Below the pieces are notes generated by a model, which did no database searches, was not told the DNA's origin, and saw nothing but the letters and a program-made list of their open reading frames with translations. Positions 1 to 8,102 of a DNA stretch of 64,000 nt are shown in pieces. Each line of letters starts with the position of its first letter. Position 1 is the stretch's first letter. This stretch comes from JBMYTN01 sp049604415 (lineage in GTDB: Bacteria; Pseudomonadota; Alphaproteobacteria; Rhodospirillales; Rhodospirillaceae), in the NCBI GenBank assembly GCA_049604415.1, contig JBMYTN010000004.1, positions 91,651 to 155,650 on the forward strand. The letters are read 5' to 3'. The position numbers were made by a program, and so were the translations under genes.

Positions 1-478
1 GGCCCGCCCCATCGGAGAAATTCGCAGAATTTCGTGAGATCAAAAAAGACGATGGTGTTGTGCGGTTTTGAACTGCTTGGACTTGTGCCGGTTCAGCAGC
101 CCTTGGCTGCGCAGGTTTATCAGGCGGAGGTTTTGCAGCGACCTGATCAGAGTGTCTTACCCAAGGCGATGAAGCCGGTTGGACGGGTTCCGGCTGCTTT
201 GGGGTGGCAACAGGGTCCGTTTCAGCCCTTTGGGGCGGTGTGGGTCGTGTGGTGGCATATCCGTGGGGTCCCTGATGGGCGGTTAGGGTCCCTGGGGCGA
301 GGATGTTCTGATCCTCTAGAACCCCGACAATGTACCTGATGGTTTGCTTAAGGCGCTGGGTTTCATTTTCAGCTTTGTCCAAGCGGGCTCGGGCATACCA
401 AGGGGCGACTAGACCGGAAATCACCGAGGCGCAAAACAGCCCCACCAGGATTATCCCTATACCGAAAATGCCTTCCAT
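1..478 (-). CDS. membrane-anchored coiled-coil protein, 3' end outside window
   Basis: The frame is open from an ATG at 478 down to the left edge, about 159 codons with no stop. A good ribosome site (GGAGGT, 7 bases before the ATG) fixes the start. Residues 3-24 form one hydrophobic membrane segment. A short charged helix containing a coiled-coil-like stretch (RLDKAENETQRLKQ) follows, then a long Pro/Ala/Gln-rich and probably disordered tail. The family is not recognised. The overall design resembles small inner-membrane proteins with an N-terminal anchor and a cytoplasmic tail. It is divergent from the TetR gene at 579 and could be that repressor's target, but this is inferred only from position. 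Confidence 0.6.
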   Translation of the reverse strand, partial: MEGIFGIGIILVGLFCASVISGLVAPWYARARLDKAENETQRLKQTIRYIVGVLEDQNILAPGTLTAHQGPHGYATTRPTPPQRAETDPVATPKQPEPVQPASSPWVRHSDQVAAKPPPDKPAQPRAAEPAQVQAVQNRTTPSSFLISRNSANFSDGAG

Positions 479-499
479 CTTTCGACCTCCGAAACGGGG

Positions 500-560
500 T
501 TGCGTGTGAGGTCGTTGTGTCACATAATTAGACGGTGTTCAATAATTAAATGAACAGTGT
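500..560 (+). promoter_or_regulatory. promoter and palindromic operator of the TetR gene
   Basis: A sigma-70-like promoter reads TTGCGT (500-505), 17-bp spacer, CATAAT (523-528). Directly downstream is an inverted repeat, ACGGTGTTCA (532-541) and TGAACAGTGT (551-560), with 8 of 10 positions complementary. The palindrome covers the expected transcription start and lies 18 bp before the TetR ATG, the usual arrangement for autorepression. Confidence 0.5.
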
Positions 561-578
561 TAAATTTAGGAGTGAGCC

Positions 579-1184
579 ATGGCGCGACGCAGTGACCATA
601 CCCGGGAGGAGCAGAAGGCGATGGCCATCGCCGCTGGTCAAAAAATTATTGCCGAGGAGGGACTTGGCAGTTTCAGTGCCCGGAAGGTGGCCAAGGACAT
701 CGGCTATACGGTGGGCACGATCTACAATGTGTTTGGCACCCATGATGAGCTGATCTTTTGCATCAATGCGGCGACCCTGGATGATTTGGGCCAGTTCATT
801 GCCGAACGTTTGGACCGAACCCTGGCTGGTCCGGCCATGATCAAGCAGCTTGCCAGTCTGTATCTGCACTTTGCGCAAACCCATCATCACCGCTGGAGTG
901 CGCTGTTCGAGCATGTTTTGCCGCCAGAGCAGCCCTTGCCGGACTGGTATGCGCAAAAGATTACCGGCCTGTTTGCGGTGGTCGAACAGCCCCTTGGCCC
1001 CTTTGCTGGCAGCCCGCTAAAGGCAGAGCAAACCGCCCGGATCATCTGGGCCAGTGTCCATGGCATTTGTGCGCTGGGGCTGACCGGCAAGCTTGATGTC
1101 ACCGGCGCGGACTCTCTGCAAATGCTGCTCGACGATTTGATCGACAATTACCTGACCGGGTTGGCTCACAGCGCGGCCACATGA
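579..1184 (+). CDS. TetR/AcrR family transcriptional repressor
   Basis: The protein has 201 residues, normal for TetR regulators. Residues about 8-55 form the DNA-binding helix-turn-helix (IIAEEGLGSFSARKVAKDIGYTVGTIYNVFGTHDEL, abridged pattern A-K-x(3)-Y-T-x-G-T-x-Y). The C-terminal half contains W-A-S-V-H-G, typical of the TetR C-terminal family carrying a 'WHG' motif. A ribosome site (AGGAGTGAGCC) precedes the ATG. The palindrome at 532-560 suggests it represses itself. The ligand is unknown. The divergent membrane protein at 1-478 is the only neighbour that could be a direct target. Confidence 0.85.
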   Translation: MARRSDHTREEQKAMAIAAGQKIIAEEGLGSFSARKVAKDIGYTVGTIYNVFGTHDELIFCINAATLDDLGQFIAERLDRTLAGPAMIKQLASLYLHFAQTHHHRWSALFEHVLPPEQPLPDWYAQKITGLFAVVEQPLGPFAGSPLKAEQTARIIWASVHGICALGLTGKLDVTGADSLQMLLDDLIDNYLTGLAHSAAT

Positions 1185-1185
1185 G

Positions 1186-1217
1186 CCAGAGCCCTATTCG
1201 ATCGAAAAGGGCTCTGG
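1186..1217 (+). terminator. hairpin after the TetR gene
   Basis: CCAGAGCCCT (1186-1195) pairs perfectly with AGGGCTCTGG (1208-1217), beginning two bases after the TetR stop codon. There is no T-tract, so if it terminates it would be a weak or factor-assisted site. Confidence 0.4.
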
Positions 1218-1234
1218 TATGAGGGTAGACAACA

Positions 1235-1279
1235 AAGGCGCCCGCAAACGGGGTCTGGAGACCGGTTTGCGGGCGCCTT
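1235..1279 (-). terminator. 15-bp perfect stem-loop between convergent genes
   Basis: The arms 1235-1249 and 1265-1279 are perfectly complementary (AAGGCGCCCGCAAAC and its inverse) with a 15-nt loop. On the minus strand the stem is followed by TTGTTGT, so it most plausibly ends the transcript of the small membrane protein at 1348-1491. Confidence 0.45.
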
Positions 1280-1347
1280 GGAGACGCGGGACCCTTTTGG
1301 GACATATGGGAGGCGGGCCCCGGCGTGACAGGCCATGGAGCCGAGCG

Positions 1348-1491
1348 CTATTTGGCGTCGGGCTTGGTTTCCGGCTCTGAGGGCAGGCTGGACAAGGCTT
1401 TGCTGGTGATGAACCAGCCCAAGCCAACGGTCACGGCCACGATCAAAATAATGCCGCCAATGCCATAGAAGAACATTTCTTCGAAGGTCAT
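1348..1491 (-). CDS. small single-pass membrane protein (47 aa)
   Basis: The chosen ATG at 1491 follows GGGGAGGACGAT. A longer frame upstream exists but has no ribosome site. The 47-residue product has a short acidic start, one strongly hydrophobic segment at about residues 8-30 (FYGIGGIILIVAVTVGLGWFI, abridged) and a charged C-terminus ending KPDAK. No family was recognised. Its size and topology suggest a membrane microprotein, perhaps an accessory subunit, but nothing nearby identifies a partner. Confidence 0.55.
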   Translation of the reverse strand: MTFEEMFFYGIGGIILIVAVTVGLGWFITSKALSSLPSEPETKPDAK

Positions 1492-1585
1492 ATCGTCCTC
1501 CCCTTTTTTGGCGCGGTCTGAACGCTTAGACCTGCAAATGGGGAAGCATTGTCGCACTGCAGCAAACGAACGGCATTGCGAATTG

Positions 1586-1969
1586 TCAGGAGGCAACTTT
1601 TTCTGGAGGCTGCTTTGGGTCTGAAATCAGAATTTCAGCAGGAACACCAAGGACCTTATGCAAAATGCGGATGACCGGAAGGGTTAATTCACAGGTTCCA
1701 TTCAGGATATCTGACGCGTTGGCCAGATTGCCAAGGGTCTTTTGCAAGTCGCTGACGGTCCACCCTTGCTGTTCCATGCGAAACTGAATCGCCTCGATGG
1801 GATCGGGTAAGTCGATCGGAAACCGGTCTTGCTCATATTGGGCGACCAAGGTTGCAAGGACGTCTAATTCCTTTTCTTCCCCACTGTTGGAAGGGGCATC
1901 CATGAGGTCGGCAATGCGTTTGAGTGCGTTTTCATAATCTAGCGCAGAGGTGATTGGCGCGATGTTCAT
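1586..1969 (-). CDS. higA: HigA-type antitoxin with helix-turn-helix
   Basis: The protein has 127 residues from the ATG at 1969, which follows GGAGGAGGT located in the end of the toxin gene. The N-terminal half is a helical region. Residues about 65-115 form an HTH domain (MEQQGWTVSDLQ, LGNLANASDILNG, then an LTLPVIRILHKVLGVP helix), as in HigA antitoxins paired with HigB toxins. It should neutralise the upstream-encoded toxin and repress the pair. The toxin stop and antitoxin start are one base apart, so translation is probably coupled. The toxin-first order is the typical higBA arrangement. Confidence 0.8.
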   Translation of the reverse strand: MNIAPITSALDYENALKRIADLMDAPSNSGEEKELDVLATLVAQYEQDRFPIDLPDPIEAIQFRMEQQGWTVSDLQKTLGNLANASDILNGTCELTLPVIRILHKVLGVPAEILISDPKQPPEKVAS

Positions 1970-1970
1970 G

Positions 1971-2264
1971 TCAGACCTCCTCCACATTGATGGTGTCATA
2001 GTCTCGGTGGGTTCCTATGAAGCGAATAAATATGATTTTGGCATGGTAATTTAATTTCACAACAAGGCGGTACTTGTTGCCACAGATGTTAAAAACCACC
2101 CGATTGTTGCCTACAAAGCTAGCTGAACGATATTTCAGCTTAATCGCTATGGGGCTGTCCCAATCGGCCTTCTTGGCTTCATGATACCATGTTTCCAGGG
2201 CTCCTTTGGAGTCCGGGTGGGTTTTTTGAAAGTCAATCAAAGGAGGTCGTGAAATAACACGCAT
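1971..2264 (-). CDS. higB: HigB-type mRNA interferase toxin
   Basis: The 97-residue protein matches the HigB_toxin family pattern (RelE superfamily). It starts MRVIS-RPPLIDF, has a central A-L-E-T-W-Y-H-E, then N-N-R-V-V-F-N-I-C-G-N-K-Y-R-L-V-V, and ends with I-R-F-I-G-T-H-x-D-Y-D. Such toxins cut translated mRNA at the ribosome. The only ribosome site for the ATG is a GGAG placed rather far upstream (about 12 bases), which would keep toxin synthesis low. The gene starts 38 bp after the HD-GYP stop codon on the same strand, so readthrough from that gene is possible. Confidence 0.82.
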   Translation of the reverse strand: MRVISRPPLIDFQKTHPDSKGALETWYHEAKKADWDSPIAIKLKYRSASFVGNNRVVFNICGNKYRLVVKLNYHAKIIFIRFIGTHRDYDTINVEEV

Positions 2265-2302
2265 TGGCTCGCGTGCTCCACCTTCGCGTTTTTGCGTCCC
2301 TC

Positions 2303-5254
2303 TTACTCAGCGGCTTCCTGGCGCGGCAGGAAGTCATCAATGGCGACATCGTCGATTTGTTCCGGGCGCAGGAAGAGCTCGGCATATTCCCGCCACACCC
2401 CGGAAACCAGGAACAGGCGGAACAACTCGACGTCGATATGGTTGTCCTTGACCATGAAGCCCATGATCTTCAGGGCCTCCGACAAGGTCTTGCCCTTCTT
2501 ATAGGGCCGGTCGACGGCGGTCAGAGCCTCAAAGATATCGGCAATGGCCATCATCCGGGCCACCGGGCTCATTTCCGACCCATGCAATTGTTTCGGATAG
2601 CCGGTGCCGTCCATCTTTTCATGGTGCCCCCCGGCCAGCTCGGGCACATGGCGCAAATGGCGCGGGAAGGGCAGCTTGGAGAGCATGATGATGGTCTGGA
2701 TGATGTGCTCGTTGATCTTAAAGCGCTCTTCATTGGTCAGAGTGCCTCGGGTGACCAACAGATTGGTCAACTCACCCCGGTCATAGAGCAGGCCCGGTAC
2801 CTCCATCTTGAAGCCCCAGGGATTGCCCGCGCCGAACATCGAGGCATTGCGGTGACTGATCCGATGCTCGTCCTTGTCGGAGATCAGATATTCGGTCTGC
2901 GGCAGCGGCTCGACCGGATTGCGGGCCTTGCGTTCGGCTTCCTCATGGGAGATGCCCAGGCGATCATCCAAAGTCCGACGCCAGGTCCGGGCGGCAATGG
3001 CGCGCAAGCGGTCCTGTTTGTCTTCGCTCATGAACTCGCCGCCGGTGTTGCAAGACGCAACAAAGGCGAAATCCTCGTCCAAGGCCTGCAGTCGCTCCCA
3101 CAGCAGCACTTTGGCCCGGTCTGGAGAGACGAGGCCGTCAACCTGTTGCTTCAGAACCGCGATTTCCGCATCGCGCTTCAACACCTCGAAGCGCATCCGG
3201 ATTTCATGGATCCGGTCATAAATGGTTTCCAGCTTGGTGGCTTTGTCGACCACAAATTCCGGGGTGGTCACCTTGCCGCAGTCATGCAGCCAGGCCGCCA
3301 CATGCACCGCTTCCCACTCTTCCTCGTCGAGATCAAACCCTGCATAGGGGCCGGTCTGTTGATCGCAAGCCGCTTGGGCCAGCATTTTGGTCAGCTCCGG
3401 CACCCGCTCGCAATGGCCGCCGGTATAGGGGCTCTTGGCGTCAACGGCGGTCGCGATCAGCTCGATAAAGGACTGGAACAGCCGTTTTTGGTCTCGGATC
3501 AGGCGTTGGGTTTCAATGGCCACCGCCGAGGTGCCCGAGATCGCCTCAATAAACTTCAGTGAGCCACCATCGCCTTTGAAGGAGCGCAGCAGGGCCAAAA
3601 CACCAATCAGATGGCCATCGCGGTCGGTTAGGGCCACGGAGACCATATAGGGATTTTTCATCCAGTCCGGACTGTCGGATTCTTCCGCATTGACGGCGAA
3701 ATGGCCCAAATCTTCCGGGCGCAACAGCACGCTTTCGGACTGCAAGCTATCGACAGTATGTTTGAGCGGTCCAGCCGGAGTGTCCAAGGAGATCGCCGGA
3801 ACCTTCGTTGGGTCACCGCCACCGGTGCAGGCTGCGGCTTCCAGCTTGGTGTCATCGGCACTCAGCAGATAGAGCACGCCATATTTGGCTGCGGCGATTT
3901 CCTTGGTTTCATTGAGAATTTCGCTGGTCAAGCGATCGAAATTGCTCTCCCCGGTGATCAAGGAGCTGATGTCCATAAAGCGCCGGATCGTCTCCTGCAT
4001 GGCGAATTGGACCGTGCCCAATTGGTCGATCTCGATGATGCCGGTCCGGTCCAGTTTATCGCCGGAGAAATCAAACCGGCGGATGGCCTCGGAGCGTTGC
4101 GACAGCCGCACCAGCGGGCGGGCAACTTGGCGGGAGACATAGATCGTCAAAGGCACCGCAAACAGCAGCAGAGCCCCAATCAACATGGCCGTGAACCGGG
4201 CGTTTTCCCGGGCGGTGGCAAAAAGCTCGTTCTCCGGCACCGTGATGGCCAAATAGAGCGACAGGGCCCCATCAAGGATGATCGGGGCCAGCAGGCTTTG
4301 CTTGGCTTGTTCCCCAACCGTCAGGGTGCCAATCACCATTTCATTGTTTTCAGCCTGGCTCTGACCGGTTTTCCAAATCGATAATAGACCGCTGCCCTGA
4401 AGATCTTCCAGGGTTGCCAAGCGCGGTCGACCACCAGCGGTTTCTGCGGGCAGCACCGCCTTGGCCGGGTCGGAATGGGCGGTCAGCTTGCCATCCTGAC
4501 CGAACAGAACCGTTTGCGACGATGGTGTCGGCTTTAAGCCTTGAAGCCAGCTCGACAGGGCGGCCAAGGACAGATCCACCCCGGCCACAGCCCCGGATTC
4601 CCCCCGGCGGGCCAAGGTTGCCCCGACTTCTCCGGTGCTGAAAAACACATAGGCCGTGGTGCGGATCACCCCTTCGCGCTCAATGGCGGCAGAAAACCAC
4701 GGGCGGCGGCGCGGGTCATATTCTTCATATCCGGGCTTATCAATGCGGCTCAGCAATTGATATCGGCCATTGAAAAATAGGTACTCACCCTCATCGGTTT
4801 CGCGGTCCCCGGACGCCCGTTCGATGCTTTGGATCATCCAGCGGGTTTCGGGCGGGGCATCAAATGTCGCGGCGTGGGCTTCGTCGGTGATCCGGCGGAC
4901 CATGAAAAACGCGCCATCCGGATAGCCGACATAGACCGACTTGATGGCATCGTCGCGACCGATTTCTTGAGACAGATCGAAAAGGTAATTGATCCGCTCC
5001 GACTTTTCGGTGCTCTCCATGATCGCATGGCGGCTCAGCACCTCGGCGGCGACCTCTGCGGGGCGATAGGCGGACTCTACCTTTCCGAGGGCGGCTTCGG
5101 CAGTCAGATTAAAAGAGTCAATGGTCTGGCTTTCCAGGCTGCGCACATTCTGGAAATAGGTGACTGCTGCAATGGTACCGCCGACCAGCAGCACCATGCC
5201 GACAATCACGTAGGACAGGTGGAAGGACAGCTTGCGTTTGCCAATGGCCGCCAT
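2303..5254 (-). CDS. membrane sensor HD-GYP phosphodiesterase (Cache-HAMP-GAF-HD-GYP)
   Basis: This protein of about 983 residues is predicted to degrade cyclic di-GMP. The ATG at 5254 (MAAIGKRK) is preferred over one 14 codons upstream because AAGGA precedes it. Order: membrane segment near 15-35, a periplasmic Cache-like sensor to about 350, a second membrane segment, HAMP, a GAF-like domain (about 445-590), then the catalytic domain. Visible catalytic motifs are H-D-C-G-K near residue 657 and H-H-E-K-M-D-G-T-G-Y-P near 885. The two motifs lie over 200 residues apart, against roughly 60 in compact HD-GYP domains, so there is a large insertion between them. The gene stands alone, upstream of higBA. 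Confidence 0.85.
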   Translation of the reverse strand: MAAIGKRKLSFHLSYVIVGMVLLVGGTIAAVTYFQNVRSLESQTIDSFNLTAEAALGKVESAYRPAEVAAEVLSRHAIMESTEKSERINYLFDLSQEIGRDDAIKSVYVGYPDGAFFMVRRITDEAHAATFDAPPETRWMIQSIERASGDRETDEGEYLFFNGRYQLLSRIDKPGYEEYDPRRRPWFSAAIEREGVIRTTAYVFFSTGEVGATLARRGESGAVAGVDLSLAALSSWLQGLKPTPSSQTVLFGQDGKLTAHSDPAKAVLPAETAGGRPRLATLEDLQGSGLLSIWKTGQSQAENNEMVIGTLTVGEQAKQSLLAPIILDGALSLYLAITVPENELFATARENARFTAMLIGALLLFAVPLTIYVSRQVARPLVRLSQRSEAIRRFDFSGDKLDRTGIIEIDQLGTVQFAMQETIRRFMDISSLITGESNFDRLTSEILNETKEIAAAKYGVLYLLSADDTKLEAAACTGGGDPTKVPAISLDTPAGPLKHTVDSLQSESVLLRPEDLGHFAVNAEESDSPDWMKNPYMVSVALTDRDGHLIGVLALLRSFKGDGGSLKFIEAISGTSAVAIETQRLIRDQKRLFQSFIELIATAVDAKSPYTGGHCERVPELTKMLAQAACDQQTGPYAGFDLDEEEWEAVHVAAWLHDCGKVTTPEFVVDKATKLETIYDRIHEIRMRFEVLKRDAEIAVLKQQVDGLVSPDRAKVLLWERLQALDEDFAFVASCNTGGEFMSEDKQDRLRAIAARTWRRTLDDRLGISHEEAERKARNPVEPLPQTEYLISDKDEHRISHRNASMFGAGNPWGFKMEVPGLLYDRGELTNLLVTRGTLTNEERFKINEHIIQTIIMLSKLPFPRHLRHVPELAGGHHEKMDGTGYPKQLHGSEMSPVARMMAIADIFEALTAVDRPYKKGKTLSEALKIMGFMVKDNHIDVELFRLFLVSGVWREYAELFLRPEQIDDVAIDDFLPRQEAAE

Positions 5255-5532
5255 GATGGAGTGGTCCTTAAATCCCGCAGGGTAAACCCGACTCACTTGG
5301 GTGTTCCCGGATCATTTTTGAACAGAAACAGTAGGGATTGGGGTTAAAATTATTAAAGGTAGAACTTTCTGTAAATAGTCTATTTAAGGTGAAATTTCTG
5401 GCGCGCCAGGGATCATTTTCTGTGGCGTTATACGCCTGCAGGCTGAAAAATTGTCCTTGATTGACAGAGACATAAAGACCTCCCACTCTGCGGCTTAGCC
5501 ATTTCGGTGCCATCAGGGTCGGGGAGACATCC

Positions 5533-5763
5533 ATGCCACTCTATTCCTATGCCTGTTCCGGCTGTGCGGCTGAATTTGAAATTTTGGTCGGCCAGGGCGA
5601 ACAACCGAGCTGTCCGGAATGTGGCGGCCAGGACCTCCAGCGGCTGTTGTCGCGCACCGTGGCGGCCTCCCAAGCCAATGCGGTCAAAGGGGTTGCTCGG
5701 CGCATGGCGGCAAAGGAAGGGCACTTCAGCAATTATAGCCGGTCAGAGCGTCCGAAGTCCTGA
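5533..5763 (+). CDS. FmdB-family zinc-ribbon protein
   Basis: The 76-residue protein begins MPLYSYACSGCAAEFE and has a second CPEC pair, giving the four-cysteine zinc ribbon (CxxC at 8-11, CxxC near 28-31) of FmdB/putative regulatory proteins. The tail is basic and polar. The ATG follows GGGGAGACATCC. Members are thought to be small regulatory or assembly proteins and the precise role is unknown. It lies between the divergent HD-GYP gene and the chemoreceptor gene, about 176 bp from the latter. Confidence 0.75.
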   Translation: MPLYSYACSGCAAEFEILVGQGEQPSCPECGGQDLQRLLSRTVAASQANAVKGVARRMAAKEGHFSNYSRSERPKS

Positions 5764-5939
5764 AACCCTCAAAGACTTGGGTTCCCAAAAGGCGTGCCAA
5801 TCAAGTGGTGCGTTCTGTGGCGTATTCTCCTTTGGTTTCAGGTTTCAGGCAGGTATACAGGGCCTGGAACAGCATTGCAGGGTAAACAGGCTATCCCCCC
5901 GGACAAAGCAACAGGGGAGGTCTGGCCAAAGGGGGCTTG

Positions 5940-8102
5940 ATGGCTGAGGTAGGACGGGGCGGCGTGGCCGAGGAGCGGGAAACCCGCTTGCGTTTTATGC
6001 GGATCGACGGTCAAACCAGCAGCCGCTTGCGCGAAGCCTGGCGGATGGTCGAGCCGCATTTGGACCGCATTGTCGAAGGGTTCTACAGCCATGTCGGGGC
6101 TCAACCCGCTTTGGCCGATATTCTGGCCAAAGGCCCTGGCATTCCGGAGCTGAAAAAAGCCCAACGCGCCCATTGGCAGGTGCTGTTCTCCGGCACCTTT
6201 GATGCAGACTACATCAACCGCGCCAAACGGATTGGCGATGCCCATGCGCTGATCGGTCTCGATCCGTCCTGGTATATCGGCGGCTATGCCTTCTTCATGC
6301 AGGAAGTGATGAAGGTCCTGCTCGGCAATCGGCGCAATAAAGCGAGCGCTGAGTTGGTTTCCGCAGTCCAGACTGCTGTGCTGTTGGATATGGACCTGGC
6401 CATCAGCGCCTATAACACCAAGGGCGAGGTGGAAAAGGTCCGCTCCCAGACCTTGGCTGTGGTCGATATGCTGGAGCGGGAAATCTCGGTCACCGTGCGT
6501 GAAGTTGCCTTCCAGGCCACCCGGATGCGCGACATGGCCAGCGCCATGAAAGATGGCGCCAATGATCTGCTGGAAGCGGTGCAGAATGTGCGCATGGCCT
6601 CCGAGCATTCCGCCAGCTCGGTGCATTCCGTGGCGGCGGCCACGGAGGAACTGACCGCCTCTGGGGCGGAAATCGCCCGCCAGGTCGGCGTGTCGGCAAA
6701 ACTCACCTCCGATGCCGCCTTGCAAGGGCGGGAAGCCAAGGATTCGGTGGAAAACCTGGCCAAGGCGGCAGAGCATATCAGCGGCATTGTCGGTCTGATC
6801 AATGACATCGCCGCGCAAACCAAGCTGTTGGCCTTGAATGCGTCCATTGAGGCCGCCCGGGCGGGTGAGGCGGGGCGCGGCTTCACCGTGGTGGCCAATG
6901 AGGTCAAACGGTTGGCCGGTCAAACGGAAAGCGCGTTGTCGGATGTGAACACCCAGGTTGGCGAGGTCAAATCCGCCACCAGCCTGGCGACCAAATCCAT
7001 TGGGGCGATTTCCGACACCATTGAAAATGTCGATCAGATTGCTGGCGGGGTTGCCGCCGCGATTGAAGAACAGGACGCTGCCACGGCGGAGATCGGTCGC
7101 TCTGCGGGTGATGCCTCCGATGCGACCCAGACCACCGATGAAACCATCCAGCGGGTGGCGGATCGGGCGGCCCAGGCGGAAAGCGAAAGCCGTCTGTTGG
7201 GCGACATGGCAGAAGTGGTGGCGAAAAATGTCGATGATATGAGCCGCCGGCTGACCATCGTTGTCCGGGCCTCCTTTGCCGGCAATCGGCGTGGAGAGGA
7301 GCGCCTGCCGACCGTGGTGCCGACCCAGATGCGCCTGGATGGCAAGCATGAGAAAGGCTTCCTCGGCGACGTCAATCTGCGCGGCTGCATGGTGGTGGTG
7401 GACAATCCGGAGCGTTTTGCCCGGCAGGATGAAGATGGCAGCCGGACCTGCCTGTTGGATTTGGGTGGGGCGAGCGAGGTCACGGCCTATGTCATGGCCA
7501 TCACCTCGGTGGGCATCCACTGCCGCTTTAAGAATATGAGCAAGGAAGGCGAAGCCCAGTTGCGGCGCCTGATGGTCGAAAGCAAGGCCGAGAACGATAA
7601 ATATGCCGAGATCTGTCAGAAGGCCGCTGCGGATGCCAGCGAGAAGCTTGATGAGGCGGTCCGGACCGGAAGGATTTCCGTGGAGGACATGTTCGATAGC
7701 GATTACCGGATCATTCCGGACACCAATCCGCACCAATATCTGACCAATTTCACGTCCTTGACCGATAAGCTGTTGCCCGCCATCCAGGAACCGCCAGTCA
7801 ACCGGGACAGCAGGATCCGTCTGCTTTGCGCCACGGACCGCAATGGCTATATCGCCACCCACAATAAGCAATATTCCGAGCCGCAGCGCGCCGACGACCC
7901 GGTTTGGAACGCAGCCCATAGCCGCAATCGCCGGATTTTTGATGATCGGGCCGGTCTGGCCGCCGCAACCAATCAGCAGCCGGTGCTGATCCAGACCTAT
8001 GTTCGGGATATGGGCAATCAGCGGGTCTTGCTCAAAGAAGTCGACTGTCCGATCAAAATTGCGGATCGGCATTGGGGCAATATGCGGCTGGCTTTTGCCT
8101 AA
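5940..8102 (+). CDS. globin-coupled methyl-accepting chemoreceptor with PilZ-like and extra C-terminal domains
   Basis: This is a soluble 720-residue receptor with no membrane segments. Residues 10-165 are a sensor globin. The proximal haem ligand is probably His102, in R-I-G-D-A-H-A-L-I-G-L-x-P-x-W-Y-I-G-G-Y. Residues about 200-435 are the coiled-coil chemotaxis signalling domain, with the hairpin tip at A-Q-T-K-L-L-A-L-N-A-S-I-E-A-A-R-A-G-E. Unusually, a PilZ-like segment follows (R-R-x(3)-R, then D-V-N-L-R-G-C), then about 160 residues resembling a small sensor domain (D-x-N-G-Y-I-A-T-H-N). The start is the ATG at 5940 rather than the TTG just before it. It probably signals O2 or redox state to CheA, perhaps tuned by c-di-GMP. 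Confidence 0.85.
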   Translation: MAEVGRGGVAEERETRLRFMRIDGQTSSRLREAWRMVEPHLDRIVEGFYSHVGAQPALADILAKGPGIPELKKAQRAHWQVLFSGTFDADYINRAKRIGDAHALIGLDPSWYIGGYAFFMQEVMKVLLGNRRNKASAELVSAVQTAVLLDMDLAISAYNTKGEVEKVRSQTLAVVDMLEREISVTVREVAFQATRMRDMASAMKDGANDLLEAVQNVRMASEHSASSVHSVAAATEELTASGAEIARQVGVSAKLTSDAALQGREAKDSVENLAKAAEHISGIVGLINDIAAQTKLLALNASIEAARAGEAGRGFTVVANEVKRLAGQTESALSDVNTQVGEVKSATSLATKSIGAISDTIENVDQIAGGVAAAIEEQDAATAEIGRSAGDASDATQTTDETIQRVADRAAQAESESRLLGDMAEVVAKNVDDMSRRLTIVVRASFAGNRRGEERLPTVVPTQMRLDGKHEKGFLGDVNLRGCMVVVDNPERFARQDEDGSRTCLLDLGGASEVTAYVMAITSVGIHCRFKNMSKEGEAQLRRLMVESKAENDKYAEICQKAAADASEKLDEAVRTGRISVEDMFDSDYRIIPDTNPHQYLTNFTSLTDKLLPAIQEPPVNRDSRIRLLCATDRNGYIATHNKQYSEPQRADDPVWNAAHSRNRRIFDDRAGLAAATNQQPVLIQTYVRDMGNQRVLLKEVDCPIKIADRHWGNMRLAFA

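Noticed and set aside
34..339. 101-codon plus-strand frame at the left edge
   Set aside because: It has no ribosome site and is opposite a better-supported minus-strand gene (1-478) with a good Shine-Dalgarno sequence and a membrane helix.
2264..3562. 432-codon open frame on the plus strand
   Set aside because: It is antisense to the HD-GYP catalytic domain and has no family features.
5838..8072. 744-codon open frame on the minus strand
   Set aside because: It lies opposite the chemoreceptor gene, which has clear globin and signalling motifs. The antisense product has no recognisable domain.
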